Positions 54,340-64,000 of a DNA stretch of 64,000 bases are shown piece after piece; position 1 is the first letter of the stretch, and each line of letters starts with the position of its first letter. Made by a program: the position numbers and the translations under genes. The stretch is from Hamiltosporidium tvaerminnensis. Taxonomy: Eukaryota > Microsporidia > Dubosqiidae. The stretch is from the NCBI GenBank assembly GCA_022605425.2, contig CM061252.1:186001-250000 (forward strand), given 5' to 3'. The notes beneath the pieces were generated by a model that did no database searches, was not told where the DNA came from, and saw only the letters and a list, made by a program, of their open reading frames with translations.

Positions 54340-55142
54340 TAGGATTTGGATATTAGTATATTAGATATTAGATATTAGGTAGTATATTAGGTAGTGTATT
54401 AGTATATTAGGTAGTATATTAGTATATTAGGTAGTATATTAGTATATTAGGTAGTATATTAGTTAGTATATTAGTATATTAGTATATTAGGTAGTATATT
54501 AGTATATTAGTATATTAGGTAGTATATTATTTAGTATATTAGATATAAGGATGTGTACTAATACTATAATACTATAATACTATAATACTATAATACTATA
54601 ATACTATAATACTATAATACTATAATACTATATTACTAATACTAATACTAATACTAATACTATAATACTAATACTATAATACTAATGCTAATACTAATAC
54701 TAATGCTAATACTATAAGAATAGTACTAGATTGGGTTATAAGAGATGTATGTGGTTGTAAAGGGTTGTGTAATAATTAACCTTTTATTTCTATTGAAGAA
54801 GTGTTTTATTACCATAAAAAATATTTCAGGTAAACTGAAAATATTAGTTTATTAGAATATTTGGTAGTTCCTATGTATCAGAGTATTAGAGTATTAGAGT
54901 ATTAGAATATTAGAGTATTAGAGTATTAGAGTATTAGAATAGTAGAATAGTAGAATACTAGAGTATTAGAGTATCTGAGTATTAGAATATCAGAGTATCA
55001 GAGTATTAGAATAGTAGAGTATTAGAATATCAGAGTATCAGAATATTAGAATAGTAGAATAGTAGAATACTAGAGTATTAGAGTATCTGAGTATTAGAAT
55101 ATCAGAGTATCAGAGTATTAGAGTATTAGAGTATTAGAGTAT
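54340..55142. repeat. Microsatellite block upstream of SEC27
   Basis: There are three successive arrays: 'gtatattaggta' (54350-54545), 'actataat' then 'actaatact' (54555-54720), and 'gtattaga' with 'gtatcaga' variants (54875-55142). Confidence 0.85.
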
Positions 55143-55275
55143 AAAGATTTAGAAAAATAGATGGAAAATAAAAAAAAAATGAATTTTTGAAAGTTTAAAA
55201 GGTAAAAGAAACAGAAATCAATTTAAAAGAAAAAATTGGTTTTGAAATACTAAATTATATTGTTTTGGGTTTACT

Positions 55276-55342
55276 GTATGAATATAAGTATAAATATAAA
55301 TATAAATATAAATATAAGTATAAATATAAATATAAATATATT
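55276..55342. repeat. 'aatata' hexamer run
   Basis: Repeats of 'aaatat' / 'aagtat' directly in front of the 80-bp satellite. Confidence 0.8.
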
Positions 55343-55349
55343 ATACAAA

Positions 55350-56960
55350 TTACTTTTATAAGTTTTTGTCTTTGATTTTTACTTTTTTTTAAATCATAGT
55401 TTATTTAAAGCTTTATTTACATATGAGAAGTTACTTATTTGAGTTTTTGTCTTTGATTTTAACTTTTTTTAAATCATAGTTTATTTAAAGCTTTATTTAC
55501 TTATGAGAAATTACTTATTTGAGTTTTTGTCTTTGATTTTTACTTTTTTTAAATCATAGTTTATTTAAAGCTTTATTTACATATGAGAAGTTACTTATTT
55601 GAGTTTTTGTCTTTGATTTTAACTTTTTTTAAATCATAGTTTATTTAAAGCTTTATTTACATATGAGAAGTTACTTATTTGAGTTTTTGTCTTTGATTTT
55701 AACTTTTTTTAAATCATAGTTTATTTAAAGCTTTATTTACATATGAGAAGTTACTTATTTGAGTTTTTGTCTTTGATTTTAACTTTTTTTAAATCATAGT
55801 TTATTTAAAGCTTTATTTACATATGAGAAGTTACTTATTTGAGTTTTTGTCTTTGATTTTAACTTTTTTTAAATCATAGTTTATTTAAAGCTTTATTTAC
55901 TTATGAGAAATTACTTATTTGAGTTTTTGTCTTTGATTTTTACTTTTTTTAAATCATAGTTTATTTAAAGCTTTATTTACTTATGAGAAATTACTTATTT
56001 GAGTTTTTGTCTTTGATTTTTACTTTTTTTAAATCATAGTTTATTTAAAGCTTTATTTACATATGAGAAGTTACTTATTTGAGTTTTTGTCTTTGATTTT
56101 TACTTTTTTTAAATCATAGTTTATTTAAAGCTTTATTTACATATGAGAAGTTACTTTTATAAGTTTTTGTCTTTGATTTTTACTTTTTTTAAATCATAGT
56201 TTATTTAAAGCTTTATTTACATATGAGAAGTTACTTTTATAAGTTTTTGTCTTTGATTTTTACTTTTTTTAAATCATAGTTTATTTAAAGCTTTATTTAC
56301 ATATGAGAAGTTACTTATTTGAGTTTTTGTCTTTGATTTTTACTTTTTTTAAATCATAGTTTATTTAAAGCTTTATTTACTTATGAGAAGTTACTTATTT
56401 GAGTTTTTGTCTTTGATTTTTACTTTTTTTAAATCATAGTTTATTTAAAGCTTTATTTACATATGAGAAGTTACTTATTTGAGTTTTTGTCTTTGATTTT
56501 TACTTTTTTTAAATCATAGTTTATTTAAAGCTTTATTTACATATGAGAAGTTACTTATTTGAGTTTTTGTCTTTGATTTTTACTTTTTTTAAATCATAGT
56601 TTATTTAAAGCTTTATTTACATATGAGAAGTTACTTTTATAAGTTTTTGTCTTTGATTTTTACTTTTTTTAAATCATAGTTTATTTAAAGCTTTATTTAC
56701 ATATGAGAAGTTACTTATTTGAGTTTTTGTCTTTGATTTTTACTTTTTTTAAATCATAGTTTATTTAAAGCTTTATTTACTTATGAGAAGTTACTTATTT
56801 GAGTTTTTGTCTTTGATTTTTACTTTTTTTAAATCATAGTTTATTTAAAGCTTTATTTACTTATGAGAAGTTACTTATTTGAGTTTTTGTCTTTGATTTT
56901 TACTTTTTTTAAATCATAGTTTATTTAAAGCTTTATTTACTTATGAGAAGTTACTTTTAT
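55350..56960. repeat. 80-bp satellite, 20 copies
   Basis: The landmark 'aaatcatagtttatttaaag' recurs at 55391 and then every 80 bp to 56911, giving 20 copies with no length change after the first (which has one or two extra T). Variants are confined to three spots: 'atatgagaag', 'ttatgagaaa' or 'ttatgagaag'; 'ttacttatttgag' or 'ttacttttataag'; and 'gattttaac' or 'gattttta'. There is no coding potential. Confidence 0.95.
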
Positions 56961-59185
56961 ATTCTTCTTCGTAAAATGAAATAATATTTTGTTTTTTGGT
57001 TGTTTGATTCTGAAATTAATATTAAATTGGTTTCTTTATTTTTACTTTTGGGAAAAGTTTTATAAGGAAAGATGTGTAAAAGTATGTATTTTTTTTTATA
57101 GGAGATATAAACTTTTCTAAATATTAAATTGAGATAACCAAATGGATATTTGTTTTTCTAAAGACCACTTGGTAATAATTCTGTGTTTTTTTAGTAACAA
57201 TTTGGTAACAATTCTGTGTTTTTTTAGTAACAATTTGGTAACAATTCTGTGTTTTTTTAGATATTTTTTTTATTTACGTCTTTAATAATTTGGGAGGAAA
57301 TTTGATATTAAGCTTTTCTATAAGTTTACTGGTTTAATTCATTTTTACTTTTCTTAATTCTTGATTTGGTTTTTTTTTGTTTGGTATTCTATGTGTATAT
57401 AAATTCTATTGAAATATTATTTATATTTCTTACTTGGACTCTATGATTTATCTAAAAGATTGTAGCAATATTGTAAATAATTTTCTTATTGAACCTTAGA
57501 ATCTCTATATCTTACGTTTTAAAGTTTTTTTTTCTTTGCTAAAGGTTAAATAGTGATTTTCATACATTTTTCTTTGGTGGATCTTTATAAATGCTTGGTT
57601 TTGTTTCATATGCAAACTAAGAAGATTGCATTAGAAGTCTAGAGTTTATTTGAGGTGTTAGGAATATTTTTTGTTATTTTATCTCTAAAATACAAAAATT
57701 CTGAATTTTTACATCAAAAAAGCCATAAATTTTTAGTTTCTTTCTATATGTCGAATATTTCTAGTGAATTCTCGTTGGTTATCGAATACATAACCTTGTT
57801 TCAAAGTAATTTACATAGTGATATTTCCGTCTGAATCGTTTTAAAGAATGATATGTTTTCTTTTGCCCGAGTTTTGAGAAATTTCTGATAATTTTCAGGT
57901 AGATCATAATGACTATCCTATAAAAGAAGATTAAAAGACTAAGAACTGTACATCGGTAATTTTTCCTAACTGATATTGCTTTGTGCTTATTTTATATAAT
58001 TCATTTGTGTATTTTGAACTATTTATGGTATTTTATAGGTTATTAATTTAATAGATTCATATTTTACGATTTCGAATAATCTTATACCACAATTATCATA
58101 AGATTTTCACTATCCGAATCTTTTTATTTGAGTTTTTATGATAAAATTTCATTTCTATAAAAGTTTGAGGCGCGAATTAATATGTATTTCTCTGTAAAAT
58201 AGGAATAAAATCAAAAAATTGAAACATAAGTGGTAATAAAGTCAAATTAAAGAATATTATTAGTTTCTAACGGATTTTACTTTATATTTGACTCAGTTAT
58301 GTAATTTTTTGTAAAATAAATAACAATATCGTTTCTAGGTCACCAATATCGGAGTGGAACAAATACAGGTAAAATGATAAATAAATAGGGAGCGAATTAA
58401 AAATCGAAACAGATTTTGCTTGATTTAACCGATTTATTTGTGTCTTTATGAGATCTATACATTGATAATATTTTAGTATGTATCACATAATTTTTAGAAC
58501 TGTGGCATTTGTTATAATTTTATAAGAACATTAGAACAGCTCTGATTTTATACAGATAACTTCTCCTTCAATACTCTATAGGGTTTTCTTATATGCCTAT
58601 AATGTAACGACTCTTTATCTAAAATGTGTATGAAATACACGAAATGAGCGAAGAAGTTGTCCATGAAATTTTTAAAGTCGGTTCTCTTATTGTATAATAG
58701 CATTTTGAAATCTTTCTTGGCTGATTAAATCCACCAGCGTTCCCACATGTTACAAACTTTTCGAACTTTATGAACTTGTAACCAATTATATCACCAGATT
58801 TTCGTGGGATTCTACAAAAACTCGTATTTCCCAGCGAGCATAATTTTCCTGGTTTTTTTGGCGCCTTTAAGCTTTTTTTCTAGGTGTAAAGTCCCTAACC
58901 TTTAACCAAAGACAAATTTTTCATGAGTTTTTATGAATTTATCTTAGGTATTAATCGTGATATACAATTTGATTATTAAAAAACCACAAATAAACTTTTT
59001 TGTTGAATTTATTGTTTTAAATACTTTGGCTTATTTTAGAATTCCCATGGAACTGCCGAAAAAGAATTATGGTTTCTATACCTCCAAAAGTTTGCAAAAA
59101 ATTTTAAACCAATCAAACATAATTATGGCCCAATAGATTATGTTTGGAGCAATTATATTCTCTAAAAATTTATAAATAAATTATT
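56961..59185. other. AT-rich intergenic, 2.2 kb
   Basis: Contains a small tandem repeat of about 36 bp ('agtaacaatttggtaacaat', three copies, 57165-57262). No gene was recognised. Confidence 0.55.
57165..57262. repeat. Three-copy ~36-bp tandem repeat
   Basis: 'aattctgtgtttttttagta' followed by 'acaatttggtaac' repeats three times. Confidence 0.85.
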
Positions 59186-61000
59186 TTAATTATTTAAATC
59201 TGTACTTGAATCAATTATAAGATGTTTTTCGAATTCCTTCTGTAAATGAAGAATGCAAGTGAAATTAATCTGCCCTTTATAGTATTTTAATTCAAATAAA
59301 ATTAAATTGGCATATTTTTCTTTTTTAATACCGAGTATAGCATTATCTATGAAATCGCAATGAGAAATAAACAGATATCGCAGATTTACAAACAAAGCAA
59401 AGGTACTCACATCCTTTTCAGTTATTTGTATTTTTGTAAGTTCAAAAGATTCAATAGCGTAAAAATTGTTTTGAACAAATATTTCATAAAGGGAAATATT
59501 CACAAAACAACATGCATTTATCTTCAATTTTTGTATTATAGATAAATCAAAAAAATGTTTTTCTGAAGAATTTATTTGGCAGGATTTTAAAGTAACACTT
59601 TTAGTGCTTTCGATATTTAATATTCCATAATTATTTGGCCCAAAAGAATTCAAACTTATGTTTTTGAGCGTAATCTTCTTTATAATTTCTAAATTTGGTA
59701 ATAAAAATTTATCCAATTTGAGAAGTTCGTAAGATGAAAGATACAATGATCTTAACTTTGTGAGTTTTCCTGGTAAAATTACTTCTTTTGATATATTAGA
59801 GGTTATATTTAAAAGTTTTAATTGCAAATTCTTTAAAATATTAAGAGAATTAACGATATTATAAAAGAATATAGAAGAATTAACTTTCACTTTTATAAAA
59901 TTTAATGAAATTAAACTCTTTTTTGTTTTATAATATTGGAATTTGAAATTAGGAATAATGATTTCACTCTTTTTTATCTCTAAATTTTTAATATTTGGTA
60001 AATTAATAATACTAACCAATGCTTTTAAAGATAAATTACATTGGCTAAGTTGCATCGAAGTTAAGTTTTCAAGACTAAAAATTTTAAATTTCTCAATGTT
60101 TAATATAAATATATTGGAAAATATAATTTTTATATTTTTTAAAGAATTATCATCGGATAAAAGACCGGAGATTTCACATGATGGAAACGTATAATTAAAA
60201 AAAGTATAAAGTTCGAATTTTTGTTTCACTGATTCAGGTTTGTAAATTTCTTTGAACCCATTATAATTTGCAAGATTATATTTTGGGCTTTGTAATCTGT
60301 TTTCTAAATCAGAAGATTCAAGTTTTACAAAATCAAGGTCAAATTTTTCCATCATATACCTTTGTATGTTATCTAAAGAAGGTGATGGGGTATTAATAAA
60401 ACTTTCACAGCTTTCCCGATTAACAAAATTTAAAAATATGATTTTTTCAGGATTTATAGCATACATTTGTGTATTTAAAATACTTTTTTCAAACAATGGA
60501 TCGATGAAATATATTTGTTTTACATTTATTCTTTTCAAAAAATCACCAATAAATATTTCAATGTTTATACTATATTCTATATTTTTGAAAATAATGATTT
60601 CGATTTCATTTAAAATAAGCTCGAAAAATATTTTAAAACGGCTTAAATTATCTTCATTCAAGTATAAAATGTGTATGCATTGTATTTTAAAAAGTAAAAG
60701 TATGGTATTGAAGAGCTGTAATCTATTTATAGATGAATATATATCTTCCTTAAAATATATGAGAAAACGATGGTCTAATGATAAGATTCTTTTCTCAGTT
60801 CCATCACATATACTTTCATGCTCTGTTGGAGATATATCACTAAGCATTTTAAATGAAAATGTATTAGACATTTGAGCATCCGATATATATAAATGAAAGA
60901 ATTGATTAAAGAATATTCGAACCATATCAAAGGAAATATCTTTCGTTGAAATAACACATAACTCCTTGGTAAGAAAATGATCGTTTTCTTTTTGATTCAT
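59186..61000 (-). CDS. Leucine-rich-repeat family protein (main part)
   Basis: This 604-residue frame is rich in Leu, Ile, Asn, Phe and Lys, with irregular leucine-rich repeats in its second half, for example LTSMQLSQCNLSLKALVSI, NLPNIKNLEIKKSEI, LTKLRSLYLSSYELLKL and LPNLEIIKKITLKNISL. The C-terminal portion is paralogous to the decayed gene at 5901-8162. The ATG at 60998-61000 could start it. However, the upstream frame 60927-61532 overlaps it by 74 bp, supplies a signal peptide and has similar composition. The two therefore probably form one ~800-residue secreted LRR protein split by a single frameshift around 60930-61000. Large secreted LRR families are a feature of some microsporidia and are suspected host-interface proteins; the ligand is unknown. 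Confidence 0.7.
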   Translation of the reverse strand: MNQKENDHFLTKELCVISTKDISFDMVRIFFNQFFHLYISDAQMSNTFSFKMLSDISPTEHESICDGTEKRILSLDHRFLIYFKEDIYSSINRLQLFNTILLLFKIQCIHILYLNEDNLSRFKIFFELILNEIEIIIFKNIEYSINIEIFIGDFLKRINVKQIYFIDPLFEKSILNTQMYAINPEKIIFLNFVNRESCESFINTPSPSLDNIQRYMMEKFDLDFVKLESSDLENRLQSPKYNLANYNGFKEIYKPESVKQKFELYTFFNYTFPSCEISGLLSDDNSLKNIKIIFSNIFILNIEKFKIFSLENLTSMQLSQCNLSLKALVSIINLPNIKNLEIKKSEIIIPNFKFQYYKTKKSLISLNFIKVKVNSSIFFYNIVNSLNILKNLQLKLLNITSNISKEVILPGKLTKLRSLYLSSYELLKLDKFLLPNLEIIKKITLKNISLNSFGPNNYGILNIESTKSVTLKSCQINSSEKHFFDLSIIQKLKINACCFVNISLYEIFVQNNFYAIESFELTKIQITEKDVSTFALFVNLRYLFISHCDFIDNAILGIKKEKYANLILFELKYYKGQINFTCILHLQKEFEKHLIIDSSTDLNN

Positions 61001-61532
61001 ATTTAGAATCGAAATTTAGAAGCAGAATATTAATTATTTGATAAAATATCGGACATCTCACTGGTTTTAGATTATTAAGAATATAAAAAATATTAAGTAA
61101 AGTTCTCGAAGAAATTTTCTCAGTATAGCCAATATAAGAACGCATAAGTCCATCAAATACACGAAATTCAGAAGATTGCACATGATCGAGAACTATGAGA
61201 ATATGAAGGTTTGGATGGTTTTCTAATAAAAGAAATGATTCGAATTTGATAGGATAGATTCCAATGTCATTAATAACTATACTGTTGCAAATATTAGTAT
61301 TTATGTTATTCTTACTTTGTGTATCCATATCTGTTTTTCCACCATGTGGAAGGAGAATATTGTTTTCTGCATCATTAGTAGCATCGCTGTTTCTTCTGTC
61401 TCCACTCACGCATTTTGCTTCACAAATATCGTCTGGAAATCTAAAAGTTATTTCCAGTCCAGAAGATAAATCAAAATAGCCAATCAATAAAAAAGCAATA
61501 AAATAAATTCCGCCGATTATATTCCTTTTCAT
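60927..61532 (-). pseudogene. N-terminal part of the LRR protein (signal peptide), frameshifted
   Basis: The ATG at 61530-61532 opens a clear signal peptide (MKRNIIGGIYFIAFLLIGYF, then DLSSG). The mature start has two Cys (DDICEAKCVSGDRR) and an Asn/Asp-rich segment, followed by Leu/Ile-rich sequence (FESFLLLENHPNLHILIVLD) like the rest of the family. It ends out of frame a short way into the 59186-61000 frame. Read as one gene with that frame it totals about 2.35 kb. Whether the break is real or an assembly error cannot be decided here. Confidence 0.6.
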
Positions 61533-64000
61533 TTTTTTGGGCTTTTGTCAATTTAAAATATATACAATTGTATTTCTTTTTTTGGCATCTATCGAATTTA
61601 TATAAATTGTTTTCAAAAAAAGCAACTAAATCTATCGAATATTTAATAATATATAAAAAACAGCAATATATCATCAATACAATTTATTTTGTAAAAATTA
61701 TCATTTTTTAGTCGGAGAATATCACTTTTAAAAAACAAAAATTAAATTTAATATTTTGGAATTTTAATTTGTCCAAATAAAATGTGTTTTTTTTTTCTAT
61801 TTAAAATCAAAAAAAATTACTCGATCGAGTAAGAATCATTCAATTTTTTAAATATTTTGAGATTTTGATATTTTTTTCGCTTCAAAGATTAAAGAGCTTA
61901 GTTGATATCATATTTATTAGCTTTTCGAATTTATTTCGATTATAATTATTATTTAAAAAAAACGATAACGGTATAATTAAATATAAAATAAATCTATAAA
62001 AATTCAGATTATTCGAATATTCTATCGATAAAAGTGATCGTTTTAAGAAAAAAATATTGAAAATTTATTTACGATGATGGCAATTTTATATTTTTAATTT
62101 CTATAATCAAATAAAAAAACCATGAGAATTTCTAACTATTAAATGAACATTCCATTAATTTTTTTATTGGAATTTTGTAAATTACACAAAATTCTTATTA
62201 TTAAACACATTGATGGTTTTTTATTTGATATATTACATGTTAAAAAGGAGTATTACTAAATAAAAGTGAAGAAGTAACGATTAAAACAAAATTCTGAACA
62301 ACTTGCTTTAAATTTCATGTTTTTATATATGAAATTTCAATTAAATGACAAAATATTTGTTCATGATAGAAATTAGTAGTAGTTCTGCGCAACAAATCAA
62401 ACTAAAAAAATATTCTCTATCAAAATATTAATATTTTTTAGAAATTCCAATCAACTTTGAATGAAAATGTAGAAGTAAAGCAAACCATTCTTGTACTTCA
62501 AATTTTCTTGCATTTATATAGCTTTAAACATCTTTTTATTCTTATAAATCTGGATTTACGTCTTAAAACCATCTACAATTCTATATACATACAGAATTGA
62601 TATATTATTTGTCTTTTATATAATATAGTTTAAAACCAATTTTGTCAAAGGAACACTTCAAATATAACAAAAAGATTATAAGATTATAGGTTGAAAAAAG
62701 TACAGAGCTGCTGTTGTAGAAATACCAAGGTTTAGATTAAACTCTATTGTAGAATTAGATAAAACACTACTATTCTTTCTATTTAAGATACATTAAAATA
62801 GTATTTGCAATTGTCTAAACATATTATTAAATATATTATAAAAAAAAATTATGTCTAGTTTAACAATCTATTAACTTCACACAAAATTATCTCGAAATTA
62901 TTAAAGTAAACATATGATATCACAGTAGTGATAAATATAAATTATTGGTTTGTTTTTTGAAGCTAAAACTGTTTCTAAAACCTCTTATAAGTCTATTGAT
63001 GTATTATTCATAAATCAAAATTTTAATCTAAATGAAAATTTTGGTTTCTAAGATTTTTTATTCAAATATTAGATTGGGTAATATCAATTTCTAATAAATG
63101 TTTATCAGTGCATAGGCTTTTTCAATACAGTATATTATACCTTCTTCATATGAGTTTTCTTATTTCCTATGAAAACAATAACTTAAGTTTTCCTCTTTTG
63201 CGTTCGAAAACCAGGTTAGCATTGCTTGTTTGACTTTCTAAATCTGATTATTCTAGGGTTGACAATTATAAATCCCGTAAGATTAAAACAGTATAGGTTT
63301 TATTGGATAAAAATACTCTAAAGTTTTTAGTTAACGAACCATATTGACTTTAATGAAATATCTCGAGGCCAAGAACTCATGAAATTTTAGATCAATTTAC
63401 GAAAACCTAGTTCCTCAAAGGTTGTAGTTAATATTTTTGAATGAAATCTTAAAAGTCGCGTACAGATGTTTAAAAATAAAAATTTCTAGAAAATATTTTC
63501 AAGAAGAAATAGTCAAAGGTATTATTAGATTTCTAATGGTCACATTGAAACATAAAAAAAAGCACATTTTTAAATTTGATCGTGGTTTTATTTCCGCTTT
63601 AGGCATTCCTCTGTGCAAAAAAAAATGCTTTAAACTGAAATTCAAAAAAAATATTTACAGTTTTAAATTAATACCAAAGCCTCTGAAGTCATTATCGAAA
63701 ATATCCTTTGAAGATTTAACTCCGAATTTTCACAAATTATGAATTGAAAATCACAACTACACCAATCTTATTAACAATTAATTTTGCTCCACATTTTTCA
63801 TTGTTTTATTTTGTGAAGTTATTCATATTATTTTATGACTTTTTAAAAAACCGGTACGGCTCGTATATAACTACACATAAGTCATACTTGGAGACTCTAG
63901 TGTTATAGTATTATTCTTTTTAATTTTTATCAAATTCTAAACAAATATCTATTTTTCAAATTATAATTCTAAATTTGATGTCAACAGTTTGTAAGTTAAT
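61533..64000. other. AT-rich, no supported gene
   Basis: The only longer frame, 63437-63742 (plus, Lys/Phe-rich, about 100 residues), has no ATG at its start and no recognisable domain; it could be a remnant. The remainder shows dense stops. Confidence 0.45.

Noticed and set aside
63437..63742. 101-residue plus-strand frame near the right end
   Set aside because: It starts at TTG rather than ATG, is Lys/Phe-rich and has no recognisable domain; mentioned only as a possible remnant.

Overview
The window looks like nuclear DNA of a microsporidian parasite with a large, gene-poor genome. It is very AT-rich and carries a few short, intron-less eukaryotic genes: coatomer beta-prime (SEC27), ribosome-biogenesis factor NOC1/MAK21, the Fe-S co-chaperone HSC20/JAC1, a forkhead protein and a Spc24-like kinetochore protein. 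Several encoded proteins are clearly shorter than their yeast relatives. It also carries secreted lineage-specific proteins (a leucine-rich-repeat family, a ricin-B-like beta-trefoil protein, a small paralogous secreted pair). From memory, this mix of LRR proteins, beta-trefoil lectin, transposons and low gene density best fits Hamiltosporidium-like microsporidia, but the sequence alone does not prove the genus.

Layout. 1-8.2 kb: a dispersed repeat, a TA-flanked Tc1/IS630-type DNA transposon with unusual long repeat-built ends (2418-4175), another dispersed repeat and a decayed LRR gene (5901-8162, minus). 8.2-21 kb is the main single-copy gene block: forkhead gene (10417, plus), NOC1/MAK21 (12668-14329, minus), beta-trefoil secreted protein (16049-16657, minus), HSC20/JAC1 (18621-19082, plus) and Spc24-like (19391-19930, plus). 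21-43 kb is dominated by mobile DNA: a 3.8-kb non-LTR retrotransposon (21277-25089), a plant-type DD39D mariner (28727-30484), a 360-bp truncated retrotransposon end (34639-34998), many dispersed repeats and two copies of a broken secreted-protein gene (31127-31647 and 39697-40225).

43-59 kb has a different texture, rich in tandem repeats. It holds a small basic protein gene (43262, possible prefoldin fold), a small secreted protein (44436), a 5'-truncated antisense retrotransposon (47555-50578), SEC27 with microsatellite-derived insertions (51470-54274) and a 20-copy 80-bp satellite (55350-56960). 59-64 kb contains a secreted LRR-family gene split by one frameshift (59186-61532, minus) and then AT-rich sequence without clear genes.

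The genes form no operon. The window instead shows dispersed housekeeping genes (secretory traffic, ribosome assembly, mitosomal Fe-S assembly, kinetochore) plus host-interface protein families, among several mobile-element families. All three retrotransposon copies keep recognisable target-site duplications of 11-12 bp, both DNA transposons keep TA duplications, and two of the retrotransposon copies are nearly identical, so that family moved recently. No rRNA, tRNA, CRISPR or phage features were recognised.
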